A stretch of DNA of 64,000 nt from Ectocarpus siliculosus (lineage: Eukaryota > Sar > Phaeophyceae > Ectocarpales > Ectocarpaceae). This document shows positions 51,501 to 63,500 of this stretch, one piece after another. The notes under the pieces were generated by a model, which was not told where the DNA came from, made no database searches, and saw nothing but the letters and a program-made list of their open reading frames with translations. The stretch lies in the NCBI GenBank assembly GCA_000310025.1, contig FN649736.1, positions 1,036,736 to 1,100,735 on the forward strand, in the 5' to 3' direction. The translations under genes and the position numbers were made by a program. Within the stretch, counting starts at the first letter, position 1. Each line of letters starts with the position of its first letter.

Positions 51501-54500
51501 TTGTATGTATACAGTTGAAGGTTTTATCTCGAGAGGGGTGAAATCATCGTGGTGGACGTTTAGTCGTTCTTTTCTCTTCGTCTCTCTTGCGCCTATTGTG
51601 AGGAGTGACCCTACGCTGTAACCGTCACTCCGCGCGGCGTGCGCAGAATACCACATGCATGATGTTTCGGTGGATTTTTTGACGCGTGTTGCCCTTCGAC
51701 CATGAACGACGGGCGAACAAACACCCCCCCCCCCCCCTGCCGGTAGAGTCCTTTGACTTGGAAAGCGCGTGGAAAGCGTGTTGGTTTTCCTTTTTCCCGC
51801 TGTGAGACCGACGTCTCCCCGCTCGTTGGCGCGGTCATGCTAATTCAAGAAACACTCACACGCGCGCGAAACAGGTGCGCGGTGTTATCGGACCTATCGC
51901 TCAAGTGTTTCGGGGGGGGCAGCGCCCTAGGAGTGACAGAGCTGGAACCCGGGTCGTCGGTGGAACATGGCTTCGGCAATTTCGGCCAACTGGGCACCGG
52001 CAACAATGAAACCCTCGGAGATGAGGTGAGGGCGGCGACCGTGACCATTCCCGGGATGGATGCCGGGATGTAGTAGCTCATACGTTCATACCATCAAGTG
52101 GTACTTACACTGCGGCAGGGCAGTCGGAACCCCTCGGGGCGCGCTTCCATTGTGTTATCCCGCACCGATGTACCATGTAGGCGAAGTCCCAAGCCGTTCC
52201 ACCCCAACGCAAAGAAGAACGGCCAGCTTGCGTTCGTGGGGAAACGTACCGTCTGGTTACACGGAACTTGCTCTATGCCATTGAACTATAATAGGACGCG
52301 AATACCACAAGATGCTTGGGGGAAAGGATCGACGCCCAGCACTCGTTGACGATTCACCCCAAGGGCACAGTTTATCTACCACCCCGCGCGCTCTTGCCAG
52401 CGCTGGCAAGACAAATTTTACTGCCATCTGCCACCGTACTCTGACAGCCAGCAATGTGCTTGCTTTTCGGACTGTTGGTTGTCTGTCGCGCACGTGTCGT
52501 CGCTGCTTGCTTGTTTGCCTTCAGGAGGACGAAATGAGTTCCAATCTGCCGGAGGTTGATCTCGGAGGTAACACGGTGCTGCAGGTAGCGGCCGGACAGA
52601 GCCACACGTGCGTCCTACTGGCCTCGGGGAACGTGGCGTGCTGGGGTTTCAATGAATATGGCCAGGCGAGCGAGCAACAGGGGTTCGGGTCGGTAGATGT
52701 ATGCTCAGGTAGCCGTTTCCGGGCGTAGCGTCGTACTAAGGTGGCTTGGAGCTTTTACAGTGCGCTGCCACCTTATCCAAAAGTTGCTTGTGCTATCCGT
52801 GTTAACACGGTTGAAAAACGTACGAATTTGGGAGATGCTCGATTGCTGCCGTCGTCTTGTACTCACGCCACGGCAGCCCTTTGAAGCGATGGAACATGGT
52901 TCTTGCGCATCATACCACGCCGAACGGACGGAGATGGGTGTGACCCGTACTTGGCTATGTTGTACAGTATCACCGGGACAGTCGGCTTGCGCTGCTGTTG
53001 TCGTTGCCACTGTGGCAAACCTGCTGCCGCACGTGCGGTGAGTCGTTTCGCGTCTGGCCTCGCCGTGTTACGACATGTAGCTTTTCGGCTCGGCACCGCC
53101 CGTTCCCTCCCGTGCGCTCTTTTCGTGCAAATCGTGCAGTGAAATCGGTGAAACGATCAGCGCATGTCCCAAGGCGACCCACGTCTTGCCGTTGCCTTTG
53201 CTTTCGGGCTTGCCCTGGTTAGCCTCCGTATTTATTGCCTCCTTGTCTACTCTGACGTTCTCCCTGGTCGCATGTCTATCATTGGGTGCCGCCGTTATTG
53301 TCGATCGCACAGCTCGGTCTTGGGGACACCGAGCACAGAGGAAACTCTTCTTCCGACATGGGGGAGGGTCTGGCTGTCGTAGACCTGGGGACGGGTAGAA
53401 CGGCAACCCACATCGCTTGCGGACAGTACCACACGTGCGCCATTCTCGACATTGGGGCCCTGAAGTGCTGGGGGTACAACTCCTTTGGCGCGTGAGAACT
53501 ACATTACTTGTATTGCGATTGACTGAGGGGGGGGGGGCAGTGATGATGGGACCTACATTGTACGTTCATTCCGTTTCTGTCGGCTGTGACATCGTTCTGG
53601 CAGCGTGTCGGACTGCTGTTTTCCTGCTAGTTTTGGGTTTTCTTTGTCCCTTTTTCGTTGTTTGGCCCCATTTACTGCCGTCGCTCGCAGGTTTAGGGCT
53701 AGCTTTGCGTGTCGTCTTGCTTCTCGAACACGTTCGTGGCCAGACGGCATATGCACGATTTGTGGTGTCCTTACGGTGGATGCCTCACTCTTGTTAGCGC
53801 GTGATGGTGGTCGTGTGATTCCTCCCTTCCCTCCTCAAGCGCACCCCAAGCACTGGCGCCTTCCACGGCAATATGAGACCACGTGATTTTCCGAAGCACT
53901 CGTCGCGGTGTGACTGACCGGTCCGTTGGAAGGGCCCGATACAGCTGTCTGTCTCTGGCGACCGCGCAAAAGATTCAAGAGTAGTCTAGTGATTCGTCCC
54001 TGACATTGGCTTGACCTTGTCTTTTCTCGTGCGACGTGCTCTTGGCTGCTTGCTCAGGTTGGGGCTGGGAGACACAGACAATCGGGGAGAAGCGAACGAT
54101 ACAATGGGTGACAATCTACCGTTTGTCGACTTGGGTACTGGTGAGATAACTATTGCTTGTACAACTAGACAATTTTTCCGCCCAGGCCAAGTAGGAAGAC
54201 ACGCATGCATACATGGGTTCACATTTACGTTTACATCAATCGGACGGGGGGATTTTCATCTCTTCCCTTCTTTGTTCCCACCACGCCGAGAAGAAGAACA
54301 GTCCTAAGTCGAAAAAGCCGGCGCTCTCGTCGAGATACGGAGCGTGTACACATAATGTCAACGTTTCGCGTGATGTTGATACCAACCAGAACGGGCCTTT
54401 GATGTCGGTGTAAGCTAACGTTCGTTGGGTGGTGCAAAGCGAGGTCAGGTGTGTACCGCGACCAAGGGTACGATGCCTTGCAACGCTAATCTCACGTGGC

Positions 54501-57500
54501 CCACGAGCTCCCCCGACTAGAACTCATCTAACTTAACTTTCAACCTCGTTGGCGTCTTCTTGTCGCCCGTTCTGCTTGCTCCTGTCCATCGGTGGCGCCT
54601 TCTTTGGTACCGGGGGACGGTTCGGTTTGGCAGGACACACGGCCTTGGCCGTGTCGGGAGGCAGGCATCACACTTGCGCTATCTTGGACAATGAAGCGTT
54701 GAAGGTGAGCCAGCGTCGGACATAGGTTGACACTGGCTGACTTGATTGCTGTGAGCCGCTTGTACAGCGCGCCGGGACGTGAGTACGCCCATGGACGTTG
54801 GGTCGTTGCTCTGAGGGTTCCCAGAAAAACAATCACAAAGTAAAGGGATTTTCATACGATCAATCTCGCCGTGGAGATACCTTTCATGTATAGGGTTCAA
54901 CCCCCATGCCTCTCGTGTATGGTGGTTATTTTATTTTTTTGCTCGAGACAACCCCTAAGTGGGGCTTCAGGATACCCGCCCCAACTCCTGCAACCCATGT
55001 ACGCCATTACCCCCCGAGATATGCTGAACGCAATCTGGCCTACACCAGCTAGTTTGTATAGTCCCGACGTAACATACGCATCTCCACCAACATCTTCTTT
55101 GGTGCCCCACCTCGGTCGATCGTGTCATGACGTCATGGCAACAGTGTTGGGGGGCGAGGAACGATACCTCGTCCAACTACGGCCAGCTGGGGCAAGGCAA
55201 CACTGACGGTATCGGTATCGCCCCAGGCCAGATGGGAGACAATCTACCCGAGGTCGACCTCGGGACAAACCGGACAGCTGTGGCTTTGGAGACTGGCTGG
55301 CACCACACGTGAGCGTATCGAGGCTGCGGGTACACGGACTGTGAATGAATATAATCTGTATCTACATGTATAGTGAGTTGTTGTTTCTGAAGATTGCTGA
55401 AGCTGAAAACTTGTTTTTTTCTGAAGCTTTCTGAAGCTGAAATCTCTGCTGTTTCGTTCTCGTCTCGAAGCTTTGCTGCTGCTTCGCCACGGACCCATTC
55501 CCGACACCGGTTAGTGTCCGAGGACCCAAGAGCCGTAAGTCACCTCCCTATCGCGCGCGACACACACGCTCGTTCTTAGCATCGTTTTGTGTTTCACCCG
55601 CGGTGCTTTTCTCGCGTACACGGGCGAGACGCCTCGCATGCGACACCTTCGCCACTGCTCGGCTCTAAGAGCGGCGAAACGCGCACTTGTTATTAATAAT
55701 AATGCGTTCCTTTTGCCGAATCGCGCCCCCCCTCTCTCTTGCACGGAAAGGTGCGTGATCCTGGACAACAAGGAGCTGCACTGCTTCGGCAGGAACCACG
55801 ACGGCCAGCTGGGGCAGGGGGACACCGAGGATCGGGGGTACACGGCCGGGCAGATGGGAGACGACATGGTCGGGGTGGATCTCGGCGAAGGAAGGCACCC
55901 GGTGGCCGTGGCGGCGGGGCGGTGGCACACGTGCGTGCTGATGGACAACGATGAGGTGAAGTGCTTCGGTGTGAACACCGTCGAGGACCTGGGCGCCGGG
56001 CAGCTGGGCCTCGAGGACCAAATCAGCCGAGGCGGTTCCCTGGACACCATCGGGGACAACCTGCCGTCGGTGGATCTCGGCACCGGGCGCGTGGCCGGCT
56101 GGGTGTTCGCGGGGTTCGACCACACGTGCGTTATTTTCCAGGACTCCTCGCTCAAGTGGTGAGTGATAGCACGCGATTGTAAACACGACACGACTTGCTA
56201 CATATGTATTGTGCGCATGCATGTGTTTCGACTATTCTCCGCGCTGTTTAGTCCTTTGTGCGTCCAAAACCGCTCTTCTTGATTCTCTTATTTTCTGGTC
56301 GCGACTTCTGGCATCATGTGTGGGTTAAAGATTGGGGCCACAGATTAGAGGCTTTGTCCGGGCGCCCATTCTCCGGTTTTCTGTCCTCTAATTCTGCGCA
56401 TTTCGTGGCTTGTGCGTACGAATGTTTGCTGCTTCGGGTGTTGCTGTAGGAATAGGAGGCCGTTGTAACCGTTTCTTTTATTTCAGTGCGTCGTGCTATC
56501 TCGCTCAAGTCTTACATTTTGTAGTTCGGCGTAACTAACTTTCCCAAATGGCGTGTGACTTCAAAGCATGAGGATGTCATACGAAAATGGTGGAGAAATT
56601 CCGCGACCTTGAAGACAATCGTTCCAACTGTTTTTGGGCCCCATTCGCTTCCAAGTTTTTTGAAACTGTCCATTTGTTTCGGCTTCGAACTCTCTTGGCC
56701 ATTTCCAAAAATGTTGAAGAAAGGCGCCCCTTTCAAAACGCCTCTTTAACGCGGCGAAGAAGGTTGTACTGCAACCTCCTTTTCTTCCGACAAGCCTCTT
56801 TTTTTTCTCCTGGAGCAGATTGGGGCAGACTTCCACCCCAAACCCACGTGGTGCGTGAAAGGGTCCATCTAGTCTCGATTACTACTCTGTGCAATCCTGT
56901 TTCGTCGGCCCGTTGCCTTGAAGATTCATACATTCGGTCGCTAGAGGCCCGCCTGTCTACCCAATCCCCTCGCAGCTTCGAACTCAATTTGATTTTAGGC
57001 ATCATCCCCGCCGTCCACCATAGACACTCGTGTCGATTGCCAAGCACCTAAGGCCCCCCCGTTCCTGGCGCCGCCGCCCCGTGAATGAAGCTGGGGTTTG
57101 AACGCGTCTGGGCAGCTGGGTCTCGAGGACACGGATGACAGGGGGGCCGATATCGAGACCATGGGTGTGGATTTGGCTGCGATTGAGCTTGGGGGGCTGG
57201 AGGTGGCGGTTTCACCCTCACCTGTCGTTTTCGACGACGACGACGACGACAACGATGACGACGATGATGATGATGGGGAGGTGGTGGTAGAAGACGACGA
57301 CGACGGCGACGCTCTCGGGAGCGCGGATGGAGACGACGAGGTGCTGAGCACGGTAAGGGTTACGGTGGTAGCGGCTGCGAGTCAGCCGTGGGGCAACGGC
57401 AACGCCCGAAACGTGCCGGCGACGACAACGCCAATACCATCATCCTTTTTTTGTCTTTCGTCAAGCTTTGTTCCAATCCAGAGATATTGTACAAACTACC

Positions 57501-60500
57501 ATCGAGTGTTTACAGCAGTATGTAGTTTCTTTTATTGTTTCTCTCGTGACGGTTCGGCCCTCTGAGTCTTGCCGTGTCGAAGAAGTGTGCAGCGTTGGTA
57601 GTACGGTCAGGCTGTTGGCTTGGTTGGGTGGATTGCTGTTTCACTTTAACACGGGGTGTTTGGCTTCGGGGTTGTTGCTGTTTTCATACCTTACCCCGAT
57701 TGCTTGTCACGACAACGACACGGTGGTCGTGGCGGCGCGTCTGTCGCCTTGTCGGTACGATGTATATTGCAACATGCCCGCGCAACTTGAAGAAGAAGCC
57801 CGTTCGTCAAACACGATGACACCGAAAACTGACAATGATTTGGCCTTTCACCGTTTTAGTCTTGCTCGTCTTGGGTGGATGTTTTCCCCCCACGCGCCCC
57901 AGGAATGGATAATAGCTATTGCCCTCACTGCGGTGGCCGGAGCGATTTTCGTCGTGGGCATCATGTTTCTCTGCTGCTGCCGGCGTCTGGGGAGGCAAGG
58001 CGGCAACTCGGGCTTCTGCAAGAAGAAGATGAATCCCTCCGTGACCACGAGCGGTGAGTATCCGACCGACGCTTGCGAGCCGTTGTCGGTGGAAACTGGG
58101 AACGTGATTACGGTACGAGTCAGCCTTCTGCGGCCGTGCTCTTCTTGTGGCGCTCGCTCACTGCGGCGTTTGCCGGAGCGAGCTGCCATCTATTGGTTTT
58201 ATGGTCAGCCCGGTGGTCTAGTTGGTATCCTCGAAATCCTCAAGAGGTCAGGTCAGGGGTTCGAATCCCGGCGTAAGTGAGCTTTTCTTGCAAAGTTTTT
58301 CTCTCGCTTCCGCTCCTGGCCTAGTGGATAGCGCTAGTTCTTGTGTACGCAGAGGGAAGAGAGTGCTAAACTCTTCTCGCATTAAAAATCGAAGGCAAAG
58401 TACCGCGGGAGGGGAGAGTAGAGAAGGGCTCTTCTGTGTGACCACGAGTTGGAGTAAAACGGCACTATTATAGTGCTGTGAGCGCTGATTTGAAGCGAAG
58501 AAAAAAAAAATTACAATGATACCTCCGGCAACGCCGTAGCATCGCTCGGATGTAAATTGTTGCCCGCGCGTGAAGGTGCGGGATTGTTGTCGCCAGAGTC
58601 GACCCCGTGAACGAGCCGAACATGTGAACGCAAACGGTCGTGTGTTTATCTTGTTGCATACTTTACGTTGATTTTGGGCAAGACACGCGGATATCCACAT
58701 GAGACGGGATTGGAACTGGGACAGAAATGTATACCACGGGTCTCACCGAGAAGAAAATTGCACCGTTTCTAATTGACTTGCGCCCTTTGGGCCACTTCCT
58801 TATCAAACAGGTACTCATCACGAAGCCGAAGCCGGCCATCGTACGGGTGAGGATGACGACGCTCGTGGACTCGAAGGTGACAAGACAAGGGGCTCTCTCG
58901 AGATGAGGATTAGGATTCGGAAGGGTTGCCGTCTTCAACTCGGAGCAAGACGAGAACGTCGTATGCATACGCAAGGGGTTGAAAAGCTATGATGACGCGT
59001 ACCCACCACCACCAGAACCTCCTGCGTACACAACTTCGGCGTTACAAATTTGTACCATGACCAGCAATCTAGCGCTCGCCGAAATGTGTGTTTGCAATGT
59101 TCCCGAGGAGGTCTGTGTCCAGTTCCGCCACAAAGTACGCTTGTACGTATGCGAACGGACTCAACCCTTGTGAAACGCACACCAGACCTCATGTTTCCTA
59201 CCACAACGCGCTGTGCCCCTCCCTGTACCTCTCCCTCCCGCGCGGCACTGAACTGCTGTGATCCTTCCGCAGACTTTGCCGCCTTCGGACCGACCCACAT
59301 GGTGGGGGCTACGCGGAACACGCACCCCCCCAACCACGGCGGGCAGACACCCGGCAGCCAGACGCACAGCGTTTCTCTTTCAGGTTAAGCCGGAACCCTT
59401 AGTGGCGCTCACGCCAAGTGCACCAGAGGCAATTTCACCCTTCCGTGGGTCGAGAAGCCGATGCTTCGTGCTCGTAGTAATGGTTATGATACTCAGTTGT
59501 CCCTCACCGCATGTTGTTAATAGTTTGTAGTGCCGAGGTATTTGGCCGTCCGTCATAGTTCGGGCACCCGGCACATCAACGTGACAAGTTGATTGTTCCA
59601 CCCGTGTCACGCTATTTCAGTGGCCTTATGCACGGGCATGCAGCCTTAATCAGGGACCAACTAGTGCGTCCCTGTGCTCGTCGCGTGCACCTTGGGCAGT
59701 TTTTGCTCCTTTTTTGGAGAGCTTACCTCCCCCCCCCCCGCCATTGTTTCCAGGCGGCGAAGTCCGCGTGGGCGCGGTGGGCTCAGCGGGGGCAGCGATT
59801 ACCGGAGGCGTGGCGCTCGGGTGGAACATGGTCGGTGTGCTCGCGGAAGGCCTGCCGTGGATTGGAGTGGCGTACCACATGCTGAACGAGATTGCCGACA
59901 GCGTGGACACCAGGAACGCGATGCAGGTGTCAGAACGACGGGGCACATTTTTTTTTTTTTCTGGAGGGATTTTCAGGATGCTGTGAAAGTTTCGTCGGTA
60001 GCGTTGGTTGTGGGGCTCGCGTTCGGTGCTTCGCGTACCTCTCTCGGTGTCCAAGGTTTTGTAGGTACTGTGGTTTTCTCACAGGAGGCGTCAAAGACGA
60101 GCGGGGCGTTGTTTGCAGGTCGTACGCTCTTCCCAGCCAGGGACCGTGGCGATGTGCGTCATGCCCACAAAACCGTTGACTCGCGGACATTCATCGCATT
60201 GCCAAAATGCAGATGCATAACATAAACACCCGCGGAGGCACACACTTCGAGTTCGCCAGGTCTCTTATTCTTCAGCAGGACAAACGCAAAAGCGTACATC
60301 CGGCGTACTTTCAGCACCGATGTCGAATAATAGTACGTTTTGGCCTCGATGTCCATGTGCAAGACCCCTTTGTTGTTCTGGTTTGCTTAAGCCATCTATC
60401 CAACACTGTCATGTTTATCCGTGTACGACTTCATGCCGGAGAGTCGAACCAAATAAAAGTCCCCTTAGCCATGCAAGGCACCGCTCTTAACACGCACGCG

Positions 60501-63500
60501 TGCTTCGCTCCCTGCTTGCTGCGTGGTACTTAGGGCAACATGGTGAAGATCAAGAGTTGGGCCATCAGCCTGCGTGACGTTCTCGTGCAGATGAGCCGTC
60601 AGATGCAGGTCAGTCAAGTCACGGACATGGGACAGCTTCAGTCTCGCAACGGTCGGAGGAGTGCGAAAGCGAGCGATTGTCCGCTGGGGGAGGGGAGGCA
60701 GGCACTGCGACAGTGGTGTAGACTAATCCGCTTGTCGGCATGTTTCCAACGAGCGTTTGTTGCTGTCGCCAGAAAAGGGGGAAAACCTCCTCCAACATCT
60801 CGTCCTCTAGGTGACCCCAGGTTTCCAAAAGATGACATTATTCCGATTCGCAATAAATGTCAGTTTCCTCCGACACAGAGGCTTGTGTTGTTTTTTTTCC
60901 GATGATGTAAGAGCAAGCTGCAATTGTGTGTGGTGCGCGTGTGCATTTTCTTGGTCCCATTCGGTCTGGGAGCCAAGTCTACACCGTTCGTATGTATACG
61001 TGTTTTGACGAACCAGCCAGCCGGGGGTCACACAGACAGGAACGAAAGCAAAACACACGGGGGGATTTCACGGATGGCGGGAGATAACCCCAGCCTGCAG
61101 TCGCGCTATCCATCATCCATCAGTCGATTGAAACACAACCCCGGTTGCCGTTTCCTGTTGCATCCGCCGCTCGCTGCCGTTCTCCTACTCTTGCACGACA
61201 TGCAACGGTTGCCTGTCATCGTCCGACGCCTTCCCACCACGTGACGCCACCCCTGTCCGGCGATGGTAGACCCGGCCGGCGGTGAATGCTCGCGCTCTGC
61301 AGCACATGTCGACGGACGTCATGAGCAGCCTGCAGACCCTCGTGGATGTGAGTGGTTCGATTCGGCCCCGCGCGTAGCAGGCGAGGGTAAAGGGGCTACG
61401 CGGTGGGGACCGGCGCAAGGAGAGGGTGCCGCACGAGACCAAACCTTACCTTGTCTGAGGCGTGCTTGGGTGTGTGTGTTGTGTGTGTGTGTGGGGGGGG
61501 GGGGGGGGGGGTACTCATAGCCGTGCATGCCGTAGTCGTTAGACCGGTGACCTCGCGCATCCCTACAAAGCCGGGACGGACGGAGCACGCCGGGACTTCT
61601 CACTGGACCAGACTCTGGTGGGGGGGCGGGAATAGTTGACTCTCCTCCATTCTTGCAATAACGCCCTCCACCACTAAGTAGGCGTCATTACCGCTTTGGG
61701 TGCTCGCCTGCCCTGGGTCTGCAGACCACTTTCTGCAGACCACTTTGGGGTATTAAGTCCTTCCGCCGAGCGTCTCACCCACCGATCACCACCAATCATG
61801 ACGAAGGCTCCGGCCTTTGAAAACATAATAAATTGGCGTATTTCGTGACGAATAATATGCAACCCCCATCAACCCAAATTTTCTTGGAATATTGTCTGCA
61901 GACGGTCGCCTCGTACAACGCGAAGGGGACCTTGGCGCAGTATGCCTCTTCTCGCTCCTGCCAGAGGGCCGTCGACGCCGCAGACACCGCTCTCCGGGGG
62001 GCACTGACCAAGCTCAGCGTAAGCCCCAACAGGCAGCCTCGCCGGTTAACCACAGGAGTGGAGAGTTGTTAGCCTTGCCTCCTGCTTGAAGACGCCCGGC
62101 AGAATCGAGACCCTCTCCTCTCAGCGCGCACAAACCATTTTTGCGCATGCAAAGGGAGAATTTTTTATGAGTCTGGAGCACGCGTGTACGCTGCACCCAA
62201 GGGCAATGGGTGTATGTTGTTCGTAAGAGGCTCGACGACGTTTGCTAAACGGTCTTAAAGGGGTGGCTCTCTCCCTCTCTCTCTCTGTGTTTGCTCGTGG
62301 TGTGTTCCCGCTGCAGGTCGGGCAAGGCGCCGAGCTCATCACCATGGTGGGGCGCCTGCAGGGCGTTGGGCTGGTGGTGGACGAGAAGCTGGACATGATC
62401 ATCGAGCAGCTCCGGAGGCAGGAAGAATCCGCGGCGAAGATGGAGCTCAGTCTCGCCAAGTACTCCGCGTCCATAGCTGAGGTGAGAACGAGGGGGGCAC
62501 CCGATAGTCTGTCTGTGCAGGTTTTTCTAAGTGAGCAAACATACAATACTCCTCCTACTGGATAAAGTAGGTATGTGTAGAATCCGCTATGTTGGGGTAA
62601 GGGTTACGGGTTAGGGTCTGCGTGCCCCCTTCCTGGTCGTATTCGTGCAAAATAAACTTGCTTTTTATGTTCTTTGCGTAGGCAGTCCGGGCCGCCGCTG
62701 CTGTTGTTGTTTCCCAGCTAACGGGCTGTGCGCAACTTTTATTAAACATGCCGATCTGCGAAGTCATAGGCGTGCACAAGGTCCACGCACGGACAATTAA
62801 AAAAGGTTCAAGTCTTGTCCGCGCGTCTGCCAAACAACTCCACGCCATAGAACCTCCGTGCCGAATTGGTCTCCGACAATTGTTGGGTGCAAGTTTTGAT
62901 GTGACACCCGAGAGGCTGAGACTCGCGCGCATTCTTTCCCCCCTACTCTTGTCCCCCCCCGCCCCCGCCCCCGATTTGCCGGCGACAGGTTCTCGGACGT
63001 GTCTCTAGCGTCGGCAGCTCAAGCGGTGACGGGAAGGAACGACCACGCTCCAATGGCAAGGTGCGGGTCCCGCGGGAGGGGCGCGTCGCGTGTGTTGCCG
63101 TGCGTGCGAAAAAGTCTCGGTTGGCGTAGCGTCTACATACTCCCGTAGACTCTCGCGATATGGCGGCTTAGGCGTTTCGATCGGTGAACAGTACCCAGGG
63201 CGCCAACAACGCGGATTTGCCCCACATCGCCACCCACGTCCCGCATTTGTTCTGAATCGTTGTTCCCTTTGCTTGGTAGCACTGCCGTTCGTAGTGCTCC
63301 CCTCAGCACCTTGGCTTGAGATTACGTGCGTCTTGCCTGCTGTTATTCTACCGCCTCGCGATGTAGACGTTGCGTGAGCTCGGGAAGGAGCAACTGTACA
63401 AGCTACAAATTTCCAAGGACGACGTGACTTACGCCAGCAAGAGGCCCTTCGCCTCTGGGAGCTACTCCGAGGTATACTACGCTAAGCTCTGGGTGTTGGT

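Larger units (their letters stand above)
59273..63060 (+). other. Cytoplasmic juxtamembrane and helical-bundle-like region
   Basis: Seven exons encode a Gly/Thr/His-rich juxtamembrane piece, a Gly/Ala/Val stretch (VGAVGSAGAAITGG) and then mostly amphipathic helices (LPWIGVAYHMLNEIAD, SWAISLRDVLVQMS, VDEKLDMIIEQLRRQEESA). A short Ser/Gly/Lys linker leads to the kinase. The helices resemble the four-helix-bundle N-terminal domains of MLKL/HeLo type that precede kinase or NACHT modules. This resemblance was seen by eye and is not tested. A plain coiled coil is the alternative. Confidence 0.55.

Noticed and set aside
58207-58278. Functional tRNA gene
   Set aside because: Acceptor and T stems do not pair, and no clear anticodon stem can be drawn.
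63472-63498. Later donor of the first kinase exon, which would make a kinase lacking the ATP-binding Lys
   Set aside because: The earlier donor GAG|gtatac at 63471 gives the normal spacing GSYSEVYQVIHEGVVKAAKK with the Lys present, so a pseudokinase is not supported.
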